Of a stretch of 64,000 nucleotides of DNA, positions 18,122 to 26,315 are shown one piece after another. The stretch is from positions 64,174-128,173 of the forward strand of contig JAHBYA010000005.1 of the NCBI GenBank assembly GCA_019636195.1. Direction: 5' to 3'. Within the stretch, counting starts at the first letter, position 1, and every line of letters begins with the position of its first letter. The translations under genes and the position numbers were made by a program. The notes below the pieces were generated by a model. That model was given only the letters and a program-made list of their open reading frames with translations. It had not been told where the DNA came from and did not search any database. This stretch comes from Planctomycetota bacterium. Lineage in GTDB: Bacteria; Planctomycetota; UBA8742; UBA2392.

Positions 18122-19135
18122 ATGAAGCGTCTGCTGCAATTGCTCCGCCGCTTCCTGCCGCTGCTGTTCAGCGTCGCGGTGCTGGTGTACCTGTTCGTGT
18201 TCCGGGCCGACCCGCGCGAGACGCTGGAAACGGCCCGGCGCGTGGACCCCGCCATGCTGGCGCTGGCGGCCCTGTTAGCGGTTGTTTCATTCGTGTTTCA
18301 GGCGGCGCGCTTGAAGCTGCTGGTGCAGGTGGTGGGGCACAAAGTCCCGTTGTGGCGCATGTTTCTCTACACGCTGCTGGGGCACTTCTACAACTCGGCG
18401 ATTCCCGGCGGCAGCGTCGGCGGCGACGCGATCAAGGCCCTGTATCTGTCACAGGCCACCGGCAGCAAGCCGCAGGCATTTGCGGCGGTGCTGGTTGACC
18501 GCCTGTGCGGCCTGTTCATGCTTGCGACACTGGCGTTGGTGGTGCTTTTGCCCAGCATCGACGAGCCCAGCATGCGGCAGGCGGCGGTGGTGATCGTTTC
18601 GTTCACGGGCTGTGCGACACTGGCGATCGGGCTGATGACCTCGCGGCGCATTCGCAGGTTGATCCCGGTGGGCACGTCACGCAAGCTGCCGTTCTCGCGC
18701 GCGATACGGGCATTCGACGACGCGATGCAGACTTACCGCGGCCAGAAGAAGGGTCTGCTGGCGGCGCTGCTGCTCTCGATTTTCCCGCAGGCGGGCTGGA
18801 TCGCCATGCACGTGGCCATCGGGCGCGGCGTGGGCATTGACCTTGCATGGCACGAGTACGCGGTGCTGATCCCGGTGGCGGGCATGGTGGCGGCGTTGCC
18901 GATCAGCTTCGGCGGCTGGGGCGTGGGCGAGGCGGCGACGGTGCATTTCTTTAAACTGCGCGGCGTGGCGGCCACGGACGCGCTGGTGCTGTCGCTGATG
19001 GGCCGCATGCTGCAACTGGCGTGGGCACTGGTCGCGCTGCCCTTCAGCTGGGCGATGCCCAAACCCAAGGGCATCAAAGAAGCTGTCGCCGACGAGCCCG
19101 ATCCCGCCGAGTCACAACGCGCGGCCCCGATGTAA
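18122..19135 (+). CDS. Lysylphosphatidylglycerol-synthase-TM / flippase-like membrane protein
   Basis: A 337-residue integral membrane protein with about eight hydrophobic segments, of the LPG_synthase_TM (UPF0104, PF03706) family. Typical features are the N-terminal segment followed by FQAARLKLLVQVVG, the HFYNSAIPGGSVGGDAIKA motif (residues about 85-104), LVDRLCGLF and PISFGGWGVGEA near the end. Members include the flippase part of MprF and other putative lipid or glycan transporters; the aminoacyl-transferase domain is absent. The ATG at 18122 matches the family start; the preceding repeat region is not coding. Confidence 0.88.
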   Translation: MKRLLQLLRRFLPLLFSVAVLVYLFVFRADPRETLETARRVDPAMLALAALLAVVSFVFQAARLKLLVQVVGHKVPLWRMFLYTLLGHFYNSAIPGGSVGGDAIKALYLSQATGSKPQAFAAVLVDRLCGLFMLATLALVVLLPSIDEPSMRQAAVVIVSFTGCATLAIGLMTSRRIRRLIPVGTSRKLPFSRAIRAFDDAMQTYRGQKKGLLAALLLSIFPQAGWIAMHVAIGRGVGIDLAWHEYAVLIPVAGMVAALPISFGGWGVGEAATVHFFKLRGVAATDALVLSLMGRMLQLAWALVALPFSWAMPKPKGIKEAVADEPDPAESQRAAPM

Positions 19136-19138
19136 ACT
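19133..19138 (+). promoter_or_regulatory. Predicted leaderless -10 box of the VWA gene
   Basis: TAAACT, 6 nt before the ATG at 19145. Its first three bases are the stop codon of the upstream gene. Confidence 0.45.
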
Positions 19139-19144
19139 GCCGCC

Positions 19145-20263
19145 ATGCGCATCGCGTACGTTGAGTTTGACGAAGCCGAGGCCTGGCGCCGCGCCGGCAT
19201 GAAGCAGCTGCTCAAGCTGTGGAACGAGCTGTTGCTCATGACCAACGGCGACGTCGAAAAGGCGCTGGAGTGGATGGAGCAGTTGTGGGAGCAGCACAAC
19301 ATCACCGGCGGCCGCATGAGCTTTGACGAATTCAAGGCCATGCTTGAGCGCGAGGGCCTGATCCGCCGCGGCACCGGCCCTGAAAACGAGGGCGAAGGGC
19401 CGGGAAGTTACGAGCTGACGACCAAAGGCGAGCGCAGCATACGCAAGGACTCGCTGGACCAGATTTTCCGCAACCTTAAGAGCCTGGGCGACGGCGACCA
19501 CCGCACGCCCAACGCCGGCGCCAGTCTTGAGCGCCTGCCCGAGACGCGGCCCTACAGTTTCGGCGACATGTCGTCCGACATTGATTACAACATCAGCATT
19601 CGCAACGCCCTGAAACGCGGCATTGACGACCTTGCGCTGAAAGAAGATGACCTCGAAGTCTATGAGACCGAACAGCACGCAAGCTGCGCCACGGTGCTGA
19701 TGATCGACATCAGCCACAGCATGGTGCTGTACGGCGAAGACCGCATCACGCCCGCCAAGAGAGTCGCCATTGCGCTGACGGAGCTGATCAAGACCAAGTA
19801 CCCCAAAGACAGCATCGACGTCATCACCTTCGGCAACGAAGCCGAGCAGGTGCCCGTGCACCGCCTGCCCTACCTCAGTGTCGGCCCGTACCACACCAAC
19901 ACCAAGGCCGGCTTGCAGCTTGCCCAGCGCATCCTCAGCCGCCGCAAGCACACCAACAAGCAGATCTTCATGGTCACCGACGGCAAGCCCACGGTGATTC
20001 TTGAGCAAGGCCAGATCTATCGCAACGTAAGCTGGATTCTTGACCCGCTGATCGTCAACCGCACACTTGAAGAAGCCGAGCTGTGCCGCCGCAAGGGCAT
20101 CACAATCTCGACGTTCATGATCGCCGACGACCCGCACCTGGTAGAGTTCGTGGACAAGCTGACGCAGACCAACCGCGGCCGCGCGTACTTTTCGGCGCTG
20201 GACCGCCTGGGCGGCAGCATCTTCGTCGATTACATGAAAAACCGCCGCCGCCGCGTGCGATAG
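19145..20263 (+). CDS. Von Willebrand factor A domain protein
   Basis: A 372-residue cytoplasmic protein. Residues 1-175 are a helical region of unknown role (with MKQLLKLWNELLLM and a YELTTKGERSIR winged-helix-like turn). Residues 183-372 form a VWA domain with the MIDAS motif DISHS (188-192) and later TDGKP. Such proteins often work with MoxR-type AAA ATPases as metal-insertion or assembly factors. The moxR gene of this window is 39 kb away, so a partnership is only possible. No SD; TAAACT-N6-ATG suggests a leaderless message. Confidence 0.9.
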   Translation: MRIAYVEFDEAEAWRRAGMKQLLKLWNELLLMTNGDVEKALEWMEQLWEQHNITGGRMSFDEFKAMLEREGLIRRGTGPENEGEGPGSYELTTKGERSIRKDSLDQIFRNLKSLGDGDHRTPNAGASLERLPETRPYSFGDMSSDIDYNISIRNALKRGIDDLALKEDDLEVYETEQHASCATVLMIDISHSMVLYGEDRITPAKRVAIALTELIKTKYPKDSIDVITFGNEAEQVPVHRLPYLSVGPYHTNTKAGLQLAQRILSRRKHTNKQIFMVTDGKPTVILEQGQIYRNVSWILDPLIVNRTLEEAELCRRKGITISTFMIADDPHLVEFVDKLTQTNRGRAYFSALDRLGGSIFVDYMKNRRRRVR

Positions 20264-20290
20264 GGTGGCTGGCCCGCCTGGACTCGAACC
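20264..20290. repeat. Duplicated 3' end of tRNA-Gln (27-bp direct repeat, copy 1)
   Basis: These 27 bases are identical to 20420-20446, which hold the 3' acceptor and T arm of tRNA-Gln. Copy 1 starts at the base after the VWA stop codon. Confidence 0.9.
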
Positions 20291-20317
20291 TCAAAACAGC
20301 GCAGCGCGCTGTTTTGA
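20291..20317. repeat. Perfect 12-bp hairpin
   Basis: TCAAAACAGCGC and GCGCTGTTTTGA are perfectly complementary around the loop AGC. It abuts the duplicated tRNA end and has no following T run in the plus direction. Confidence 0.85.
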
Positions 20318-20421
20318 CCGCGTAGCAGGGCGGCCCAAGCCCGCCCGAAGGCGGGCGACGCCGCGCGTGGGCGAAGCGGCGGTGCGAGAGTCACGGAGCT
20401 TCGAACGTCAGGGCAAGGTGG

Positions 20422-20496
20422 TGGCTGGCCCGCCTGGACTCGAACCAGGAAACCCAGAACCAAAATCTGGTGTGTTACCAATTACACTACGGGCCA
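20422..20496 (-). tRNA. tRNA-Gln (TTG anticodon)
   Basis: A 75-nt cloverleaf on the minus strand. The acceptor TGGCCCG pairs with CGGGCCA, the anticodon stem CCAGA/TCTGG encloses TTTTGGT (anticodon TTG), the T arm CTGG-TTCGAGT-CCAG is intact, and CCA is encoded at 20424-20422. Confidence 0.95.
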
Positions 20497-20626
20497 GTGG
20501 GCGACGAGAGTATCTTGGGCAGGCCTGCGCGCAACCGCCGGGAAGCCTTGCGTTTAGCGGGTTTGCAGCCGGGCAACATTGACGTGCGTGCGCGGCGTGC
20601 TACGCTTGAAGCCTGCCGAGGCCCCC

Positions 20627-21526
20627 ATGAAAGCCATAACTGTCCGCATCGACGACTCCGGCCTTGACGCGCTGCTTAAACGCGTCCGGGTTGCACAGGA
20701 GGCCGGGTTTGACAAGTTCGACCTTTGCGTTTCCAACCCGCAGGCCAGTTTCGGCCGCATTGTCGCGTCGCTCAGCAGCCACAAGGTCGGGCTGGCTGGG
20801 CTGCGACTGAAGGAGCACCGCCACGACGCACTGATCTTCCGCAAGCCCGGCTACGCCAAGCTGTGCGCGCCTGAGGCGCCACTGGCGCAGCGCAGCGCCG
20901 AGATGGTGGTTGAAACCGCCAACCAGCTTGCGCCGTTGAAGGCCGAGCACATTGTGCTGGATGGCGGCTACGTCGCGGTGCCCGGCTTGCCGGAAAAGCA
21001 GGCGATCCTCGACGAAGTGCTGGATTGCGACGAAGACGACGACACCTGCAAGATCGTGCGCCGCGACCACGTCGCGATTGACGAAAAGCTGGCCGAGCAG
21101 CAACTCGACGCCCTGTGCCGCGGCCTGCACAAAGTCTGCAAGGAGATTCCTGCGGTCACGGTGTGCGTGCTCAACGCCGACAGTCCCTTCGGCTTGCTGC
21201 AGCCGCACCGCCTTGAGCACGTGCTGTCTGACCTGCCGCAGGTCGGCTACTGGCACAGCACAAGCAGCGCGGCGTTGTTGCACCGGCAGGGCGGGCCCAA
21301 AGAGACGGAGTGGCTTGAACGCTTCGGCAAGCGCCTGAAGGGCGTTTACCTGGCGGACATGCTTGGCGGCCACGGCGAACAACCGCCGGGGCTGGGGCAG
21401 GTGAAGTTTGAAGACCTGGCGCCGGAGCTGGCCAAGGGCACGGTGCGCGTAATGGTCGTCGATGACGACAAGGGCACCAAGCTGCGCTTCGGCAGCGAGT
21501 ACCTGGCCAAGGTCGGCATCTTCTAG
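20627..21526 (+). CDS. TIM-barrel protein, sugar-phosphate isomerase/AP endonuclease-2 like
   Basis: A 299-residue cytoplasmic protein, probably of the xylose-isomerase-like TIM-barrel superfamily. Evidence is the alternating beta-alpha pattern (FDKFDLCVSN, VGLAGLRLKEHRHD, AEHIVLDGGYVAV, QVGYWHSTSSAAL, GVYLADMLG) and the late segment GHGEQPPGLGQVKFEDL, which resembles the G-G-IDF loop of these enzymes. A run of acidic residues (CDEDDDTCK) near 135 is unusual. The substrate is unknown. The start is ATG 20627; TACGCT at 20601-20606 may be the -10 box of a short leader. Confidence 0.65.
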   Translation: MKAITVRIDDSGLDALLKRVRVAQEAGFDKFDLCVSNPQASFGRIVASLSSHKVGLAGLRLKEHRHDALIFRKPGYAKLCAPEAPLAQRSAEMVVETANQLAPLKAEHIVLDGGYVAVPGLPEKQAILDEVLDCDEDDDTCKIVRRDHVAIDEKLAEQQLDALCRGLHKVCKEIPAVTVCVLNADSPFGLLQPHRLEHVLSDLPQVGYWHSTSSAALLHRQGGPKETEWLERFGKRLKGVYLADMLGGHGEQPPGLGQVKFEDLAPELAKGTVRVMVVDDDKGTKLRFGSEYLAKVGIF

Positions 21527-21591
21527 GCGTTGCGCCGGCGCGCCCGCTGGATAGGCTGGCTTGTTCCCCGCCCGTCCCCTTGGGGTTTGCG

Positions 21592-22218
21592 ATGCGCGCG
21601 ATTCAGTTCCTGCTTCCATGCATTCTGCTGCTGGCGGCCTGCCAGTCGTCACAGCCGCGCCCGGACAGCAACGACCCGCCGCCCGGCACCCAGGAAGAGC
21701 TTGAGGTGTACGCGTACTCGCGCATCGGCGACGTGCGCGTCACCTACTATGTCAAGGGAGCGCTGGTCAACTCGGCCCGTGAGCAGGACAACCGAGGCAC
21801 CACCGAGCAGAAAGAACTGCTGCATGTGCTGGTCAACCGCAGCCACCGCAACTACATGGACATGCCCGACCACCTGATGAAGGCCGAAGAGCGGCTGATC
21901 TACAATGCCGACATGCACGACCTGCTGGTGGTGCTGCGCGACCAGTGCGGCTTTTTCAAGAAGGGCAACTCGATCAACATATACGGCGATGATCCGATTG
22001 CACGCGCCAACGCCGACCGCGACGTGCGCAAAGTGATCGCCGTTGAACAGATCATCAACGGCAAGGTCAACACCAGCTACTTTGCGCGGCGCGTGAATGA
22101 AGACCAGCGCGACAAGCAGCGGGCGGAAAGTTTTTCCACCAGCGAGTCATTCATCATGGTCGCCATCAGCAAGGCCATCCCGCGCGGCCAGATCGGCGGC
22201 GGGTCAACGAGACGATGA
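21592..22218 (+). CDS. Predicted lipoprotein of unknown function
   Basis: A 208-residue lipoprotein: hydrophobic residues 2-16 and lipobox LLLAAC (Cys17), then a Pro/Asp-rich linker. The mature domain (DVRVTYYVKGALVNS; LLHVLVNRSHRNYMDMP; AVEQIINGKVNTSYFARRVNED) contains no motif that I recognise. The stop codon TGA 22216-22218 directly abuts the proposed ribF start, so the two are likely translated in sequence. The ATG at 21592 is preferred over a TTG four codons earlier. Confidence 0.75.
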   Translation: MRAIQFLLPCILLLAACQSSQPRPDSNDPPPGTQEELEVYAYSRIGDVRVTYYVKGALVNSAREQDNRGTTEQKELLHVLVNRSHRNYMDMPDHLMKAEERLIYNADMHDLLVVLRDQCGFFKKGNSINIYGDDPIARANADRDVRKVIAVEQIINGKVNTSYFARRVNEDQRDKQRAESFSTSESFIMVAISKAIPRGQIGGGSTRR

Positions 22219-23193
22219 TTGTCCTACCGCGCAGCCACATACGGGTCGTTTGACGAATACGGCAGCGCGCGCCACAGCGGCGCCCGGCCCGTGGTCAGCG
22301 TGGGCAGCTTTGACGGCGTGCATCTGGGCCACCAGTACCTCTTGAACCAGCTGGTTGAATGGGCGCGCCGCGTACATGCGCCGGCGGTGGTCGTCACGTT
22401 CAAGACCCACCCGCGCGAAGTAATGACCGGGCGCGTCATGCCGTCGTTGAACAGCCCCGAACACAAGCGCCGCCTGCTCAGCAAGGCGGGCGTGGACGCG
22501 ATCCTGATGCTGGATTTTGACGAGGCGCTGCAGCAGATTACCGCCGAGCAGTTCATGCGCCGGCACGTGCAGCAGGACCTCGCGGCGCAGGGCATGCTGG
22601 TCGGCTTCAACAACCACATCGGGCGCAACCGCGAAGGCACGTATGTGCTGCTGCGCGAAATCGGCCAGAAGCTCGGCGTTGACGTGCGCGAAAGCGAACG
22701 CGTCGAGGTCAGCGGCGAAGCAATCTCAAGCAGCGCCATCCGCCGGCATGTGGCATCCGGTGACTTTCACTGGGCGCGCAAGATGCTGGGCCGGCCGTTC
22801 AGCATCGTCGGGCCCGTTGTTCATGGCGACGCGCGCGGCCGCAAGATCGGGTTTCCGACCGCAAACATTGAGCTGGCGGCGCTGGCCCACCCGCCCGCGG
22901 GCGTGTACGGCGTGCGCGTCAAGCACGCCGAGGACTGGCGCATCGGCGCAGCCAACATCGGCACGCGCCCCACGGTTGATCCCAGCCGGACAGCCCCGTT
23001 GCTGGAGGTGCACGTGCTGGACTTCGACGGCGACCTGTACGGCCACGAGCTTGAGGTCGAGTTTCTGTTTCATGTGCGGCGCGAGCATAAGTTTGAGGGC
23101 ATCGAGTCCCTGAAGTCGCAGCTGGCGCGGGACATTCAAGTCATTCGTGAACGCGTGGCAGCAGAAGGCCTTGAGGCTTCCCACACGCCTTGA
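22219..23193 (+). CDS. ribF: Bifunctional riboflavin kinase/FAD synthetase
   Basis: RibF phosphorylates riboflavin to FMN and adenylylates FMN to FAD. The 324-residue protein has the adenylyltransferase motif GSFDGVHLGH (29-38), SSSAIRRHVASGDF, and the C-terminal flavokinase signature GRKIGFPTANIE with NIGTRPTVD. The start is uncertain: TTG 22219 is the only reasonable in-frame start before the first motif, directly after the lipoprotein TGA with GAGACGA just upstream. Coupled translation would explain the weak codon. Confidence 0.95.
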   Translation: MSYRAATYGSFDEYGSARHSGARPVVSVGSFDGVHLGHQYLLNQLVEWARRVHAPAVVVTFKTHPREVMTGRVMPSLNSPEHKRRLLSKAGVDAILMLDFDEALQQITAEQFMRRHVQQDLAAQGMLVGFNNHIGRNREGTYVLLREIGQKLGVDVRESERVEVSGEAISSSAIRRHVASGDFHWARKMLGRPFSIVGPVVHGDARGRKIGFPTANIELAALAHPPAGVYGVRVKHAEDWRIGAANIGTRPTVDPSRTAPLLEVHVLDFDGDLYGHELEVEFLFHVRREHKFEGIESLKSQLARDIQVIRERVAAEGLEASHTP

Positions 23194-23245
23194 CCTTGCC
23201 CCGTGCCATTGCATTGTTGCGCGCCGTGACCTACCGGAGCCCGCC

Positions 23246-23788
23246 ATGGACAAGCGCGCCGAACTACTGGAGCTGGTGAAATCAACCGTAGCCGTGGGGC
23301 CCGTGAAGCTGGCCAGCGGCGCGATCAGCGACTTCTACATTGACGGCCGCCACACCACACTGACCTCGCGCGGCCTTGCGCTGACCTCCGAGCTGATGTG
23401 GCAGCGCATCAAGCAATGGAATGTAACGGCCGTCGGCGGCCCCACGCTCGGCGCCGACCCGATTGTCGCCGGCATCCTGATGGCCGCCGCCCGCGAAGGC
23501 GCCACCCTCAAGGGCTTTCTGATCCGCAAGGAAACCAAGGGCCACGGCCTGGGCAACTGGGTCGAGGGTCCCAAGCTTGCACCCGGCGAGCGCGTGGTGC
23601 TGATTGAAGACGTGGTCACCAGCGGCGGCAGCGCCATCACCGCCATCAACAACATGCGCAACCAGTACCAGCCGGAAGTCGTCAAGGTACTGGCGCTGGT
23701 GGACCGGCAGGCCGGCGCCGTCGAGAACCTGTCCAAGGCCGGCTACGAGTTCGAGGCCCTGTTCACGCGCAAGGACCTCGGCCGCTGA
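23246..23788 (+). CDS. pyrE: Orotate phosphoribosyltransferase
   Basis: PyrE makes orotidine-5'-phosphate from orotate and PRPP in pyrimidine synthesis. The 180-residue protein has FxLASGAISDFYIDGR (about 22-35), the flexible-loop segment RKETKGHGLGNWVEG (94-108) and the PRPP motif VVLIEDVVTSGGSA (117-130). The loop reads KGHG, as in the short PyrE group. Start is ATG 23246 after CCGGAGCCCGCC. obgE follows after 38 bases but with its own predicted promoter. Confidence 0.95.
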   Translation: MDKRAELLELVKSTVAVGPVKLASGAISDFYIDGRHTTLTSRGLALTSELMWQRIKQWNVTAVGGPTLGADPIVAGILMAAAREGATLKGFLIRKETKGHGLGNWVEGPKLAPGERVVLIEDVVTSGGSAITAINNMRNQYQPEVVKVLALVDRQAGAVENLSKAGYEFEALFTRKDLGR

Positions 23789-23814
23789 CCCCTGTCGGTT
23801 CGTAGCGCGCTGGC

Positions 23815-23820
23815 TACCCT
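23815..23820 (+). promoter_or_regulatory. Predicted leaderless -10 box of obgE
   Basis: TACCCT ends 6 nt before ATG 23827. A weak CTGTCG lies 17 nt further upstream. There is no Shine-Dalgarno sequence. Confidence 0.5.
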
Positions 23821-23826
23821 TCCGCC

Positions 23827-24942
23827 ATGTTTGTAGATGAGCATATCCTGCGGGTGAAGGGCGGACGCGGCGGTGACGGCTGTGTCAACTTCCGGCGTGA
23901 GGCATTTGCGCCCAAGGGCGGTCCCGACGGCGGCGACGGCGGCGACGGCGGCAGCGTGATCTTTGTGGCAAGCCACCAGACCCACGGCTTGGGCCACCTG
24001 CAGCACGTGCACGAGATCAAGGCCGAGAGCGGCGGCAAAGGCATGCCCGGCAACAAGGCAGGCAAGAACGCCCCCGACAGGGTTGTCGAAGTCCCGGTCG
24101 GCACAGTCGTGTACCAGGCGCCCAGCCGGCCCGGCCCAAAAGAGCCGGCGGTAGAGGCCGAAGACGACGACGCGGAGTTTGGGCAGGCCTTCTCTTTGGA
24201 GGGCGCATCCGGCGAGGACGTCCCCGTAGAGGCGCTGACCGACGAGTGGACTCGCATTGCCGACCTGGATAATCCCGGCATGTCGTTTGTCATCGCCCGT
24301 GGCGGCCACGGCGGCTTCGGCAACAAACACTTCGCCAGCGCCACCAACCAGACGCCGCGCAACGCCAACCCCGGCCGTCCCGGCGAGGAAAAGCTGCTGC
24401 GCCTTGAGGTCAAGTTGATTGCCGACGTCGGGCTGGTGGGGCTGCCCAATGCCGGCAAGAGCACGCTGCTTTCGCGCTGCACACGCGCCAAGCCCAAGGT
24501 CGCGGCCTATCCGTTCACGACGCTGGGGCCCTACATCGGCGCGGTGGACCTTGCGCCCGAGAAGCGCTTCATCATGGCGGACCTGCCCGGGCTGATCGAG
24601 GGCGCGGCGCAGGGCAAGGGGCTGGGCCACCAGTTCCTGCGGCACGTTGAGCGCACACGCCTGCTTTTACACATGATTGACGCCAGCGAGGGCGAGCCGG
24701 AACAGCTCAAGCACGACCACGACGTGATTGTCGCCGAGTTACAGGCCTTCAGCCCGGCGCTGGCAGCCAAACCGCGCATCGTGGTCTGTACCAAGTCCGA
24801 CGTGCCCGGCGCGGTTGAACGGGCCCAGGCGCTGTCTGTCCTTTTGGGGCAAGAGGTTACGACGATCAGCGGGGTGACGGGCGAGGGCGTGCAGGAGCTG
24901 TTGTGGGCGATCTATCACAAGCTGAACCCCGTGCCTGAATAA
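23827..24942 (+). CDS. obgE: Obg/CgtA GTPase
   Basis: Obg is an essential GTPase of 50S assembly and the stringent response. Residues 1-195 form the glycine-rich Obg fold (KGGRGGDGCVNFRREAF; GGPDGGDGGDGG). The G domain has GLPNAGKS (205-212), the switch-I PFTTL, DLPGLIEGA and the TKSD motif. At 371 residues it lacks a long C-terminal domain. It is unusual in having about 40 extra acidic residues in the Obg fold (roughly 98-145), where a short turn is normal. Start is ATG 23827 with a predicted leaderless promoter. Confidence 0.95.
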   Translation: MFVDEHILRVKGGRGGDGCVNFRREAFAPKGGPDGGDGGDGGSVIFVASHQTHGLGHLQHVHEIKAESGGKGMPGNKAGKNAPDRVVEVPVGTVVYQAPSRPGPKEPAVEAEDDDAEFGQAFSLEGASGEDVPVEALTDEWTRIADLDNPGMSFVIARGGHGGFGNKHFASATNQTPRNANPGRPGEEKLLRLEVKLIADVGLVGLPNAGKSTLLSRCTRAKPKVAAYPFTTLGPYIGAVDLAPEKRFIMADLPGLIEGAAQGKGLGHQFLRHVERTRLLLHMIDASEGEPEQLKHDHDVIVAELQAFSPALAAKPRIVVCTKSDVPGAVERAQALSVLLGQEVTTISGVTGEGVQELLWAIYHKLNPVPE

Positions 24943-25003
24943 GGGAGAATTCCGGCAACGAATTCGGTCCCCGGTGCGTATCACTGGCCGGGAGCCGCAA
25001 TCG

Positions 25004-25156
25004 ATGAAACGCACCGCGAAGAAGGGTCAAGGTCTTGTGCTGCTGGCGCTGGGCGCGCTGGTACTGATCGCCGGGGTCAGCGCATACCTGCTGCTGACGC
25101 CGAAAGAAGACGCCAAGCCGGCACAGAAGCCGGTGGTCCAGCAGCCCAACCGATAG
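25004..25156 (+). CDS. Small single-span membrane protein
   Basis: A 50-residue protein with a basic N-terminus (MKRTAKKGQG), one hydrophobic span (residues 11-31) and a Lys/Pro/Gln-rich tail. Start is ATG 25004 behind GGGAG (24990-24994); a GTG at 24974 would only add ten unrelated residues. It precedes the PDZ membrane protein by 34 bases, which suggests a shared membrane complex, but its function is unknown. Confidence 0.6.
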   Translation: MKRTAKKGQGLVLLALGALVLIAGVSAYLLLTPKEDAKPAQKPVVQQPNR

Positions 25157-25176
25157 TCAGGGCCGCGGCGGTACGC

Positions 25177-25182
25177 TATAAA
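25177..25182 (+). promoter_or_regulatory. Possible -10 box of the PDZ gene
   Basis: TATAAA ends 8 nt before ATG 25191. Confidence 0.35.
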
Positions 25183-25190
25183 GGCGACGC

Positions 25191-26312
25191 ATGAAGGGCG
25201 GACAACTGGCAACCATCGTCTGGATGAGCAACCTGCTGGTGCTCGCAGGCGGTGCGTTTTTCGGTTACCGCTACTACAACGACATCGAAGACGCCAAGAC
25301 CGGCGTGTACAACGCTGTCAGCACGCCCAAATCCAAAGAAAAGCGCCAAAGCTGGCAGGACTCCACCATCGGCGGCAACGTCACCAGCCTGTTCGCCGCC
25401 AAGCCCTTGGTGTCGCCTCGCGAGCGGCCCGTGGAAAAGCAGCCGGACCCGGTCAAGCCGCCGGACCCGCCCAAAGAGGTGGACCCGACCGACGCGCAGT
25501 TGAAGGCGGACATTGAGAAGTTCATCAACGACAACTTCAAGCTGATCCGCAATTTCGGCCTGGAAGCCACGATTACGGCCAAGCAGCTGGACAACTTCAA
25601 GATGACGCTTCAGGTCTATCCGGGCCTGAACTTCAAGCGCGATTTCGCCAACGTGTACGACGCCAAGCTGAAGACGCTGGCCCAGTACGACTTCACGATT
25701 GTGTCGATCCACATCGACCCGGATGACGTGCTGAAAGACCATGTGCTGATCAAAGCCAACACCCAGACCGCGAAGTGGAGCAAGTTCAAGGACAAGTTCT
25801 TCGAAGTGCCGCTCAAGATGGTGCCCAACGCCGTCAAGGAAATCGACGTCAACAAGATGGGCCGCAGCAAGACCGCGAGCAACACGCGTGTGCCGCTGCC
25901 CGAGCAGCCGGTGCCGCCGCCCGACGTTGAAGTCAAGGACACCCGGCCCACCGAGTCGAAGTACAACGCCGAGAACGACACCTGGGAACTCGGCACCGAC
26001 GACTACAACAACGCCGACCTCGCCGACGACCTCGCGCGTTACGCAAAGGTCGCGTACGACCGTGACGGCAAACCCCTTGGCATCCAGATCAGCGATGAAA
26101 TGCCTGAAGACAACGTTGTGGCCAAGCGCGGCGGCCGGCGCGGCGACATCATCAAGGCGATCAACGGCAAGCCCGTGGCCAGCATGGCCGACGTCAAGCG
26201 CGTCGTGCGCACCGACTACGACGCCGGCATTGAGCGCTTCGAAGTCACTTACGAGCGCGACGGCGTGCAGGGCACCAAGGTCTTCATCGCGCCCAAAAAG
26301 AAGGACAAGTAG
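25191..26312 (+). CDS. Membrane-anchored PDZ protein, GspC-like layout
   Basis: A 373-residue protein. Residues 7-27 are a membrane span, 78-100 a Pro-rich linker (PDPVKPPDPPKEVDP), and the middle region is mixed alpha/beta. The C-terminal 75 residues form a PDZ-like domain (GIQISDEMPEDNVVAKRGGRRGDIIKAINGKPV). This order (N-terminal anchor, linker, PDZ) resembles GspC of type II secretion or a PulC-like assembly factor. No other secretion genes are adjacent, so this is only an architectural match. Start is ATG 25191. Confidence 0.7.
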   Translation: MKGGQLATIVWMSNLLVLAGGAFFGYRYYNDIEDAKTGVYNAVSTPKSKEKRQSWQDSTIGGNVTSLFAAKPLVSPRERPVEKQPDPVKPPDPPKEVDPTDAQLKADIEKFINDNFKLIRNFGLEATITAKQLDNFKMTLQVYPGLNFKRDFANVYDAKLKTLAQYDFTIVSIHIDPDDVLKDHVLIKANTQTAKWSKFKDKFFEVPLKMVPNAVKEIDVNKMGRSKTASNTRVPLPEQPVPPPDVEVKDTRPTESKYNAENDTWELGTDDYNNADLADDLARYAKVAYDRDGKPLGIQISDEMPEDNVVAKRGGRRGDIIKAINGKPVASMADVKRVVRTDYDAGIERFEVTYERDGVQGTKVFIAPKKKDK

Positions 26313-26315
26313 CCC

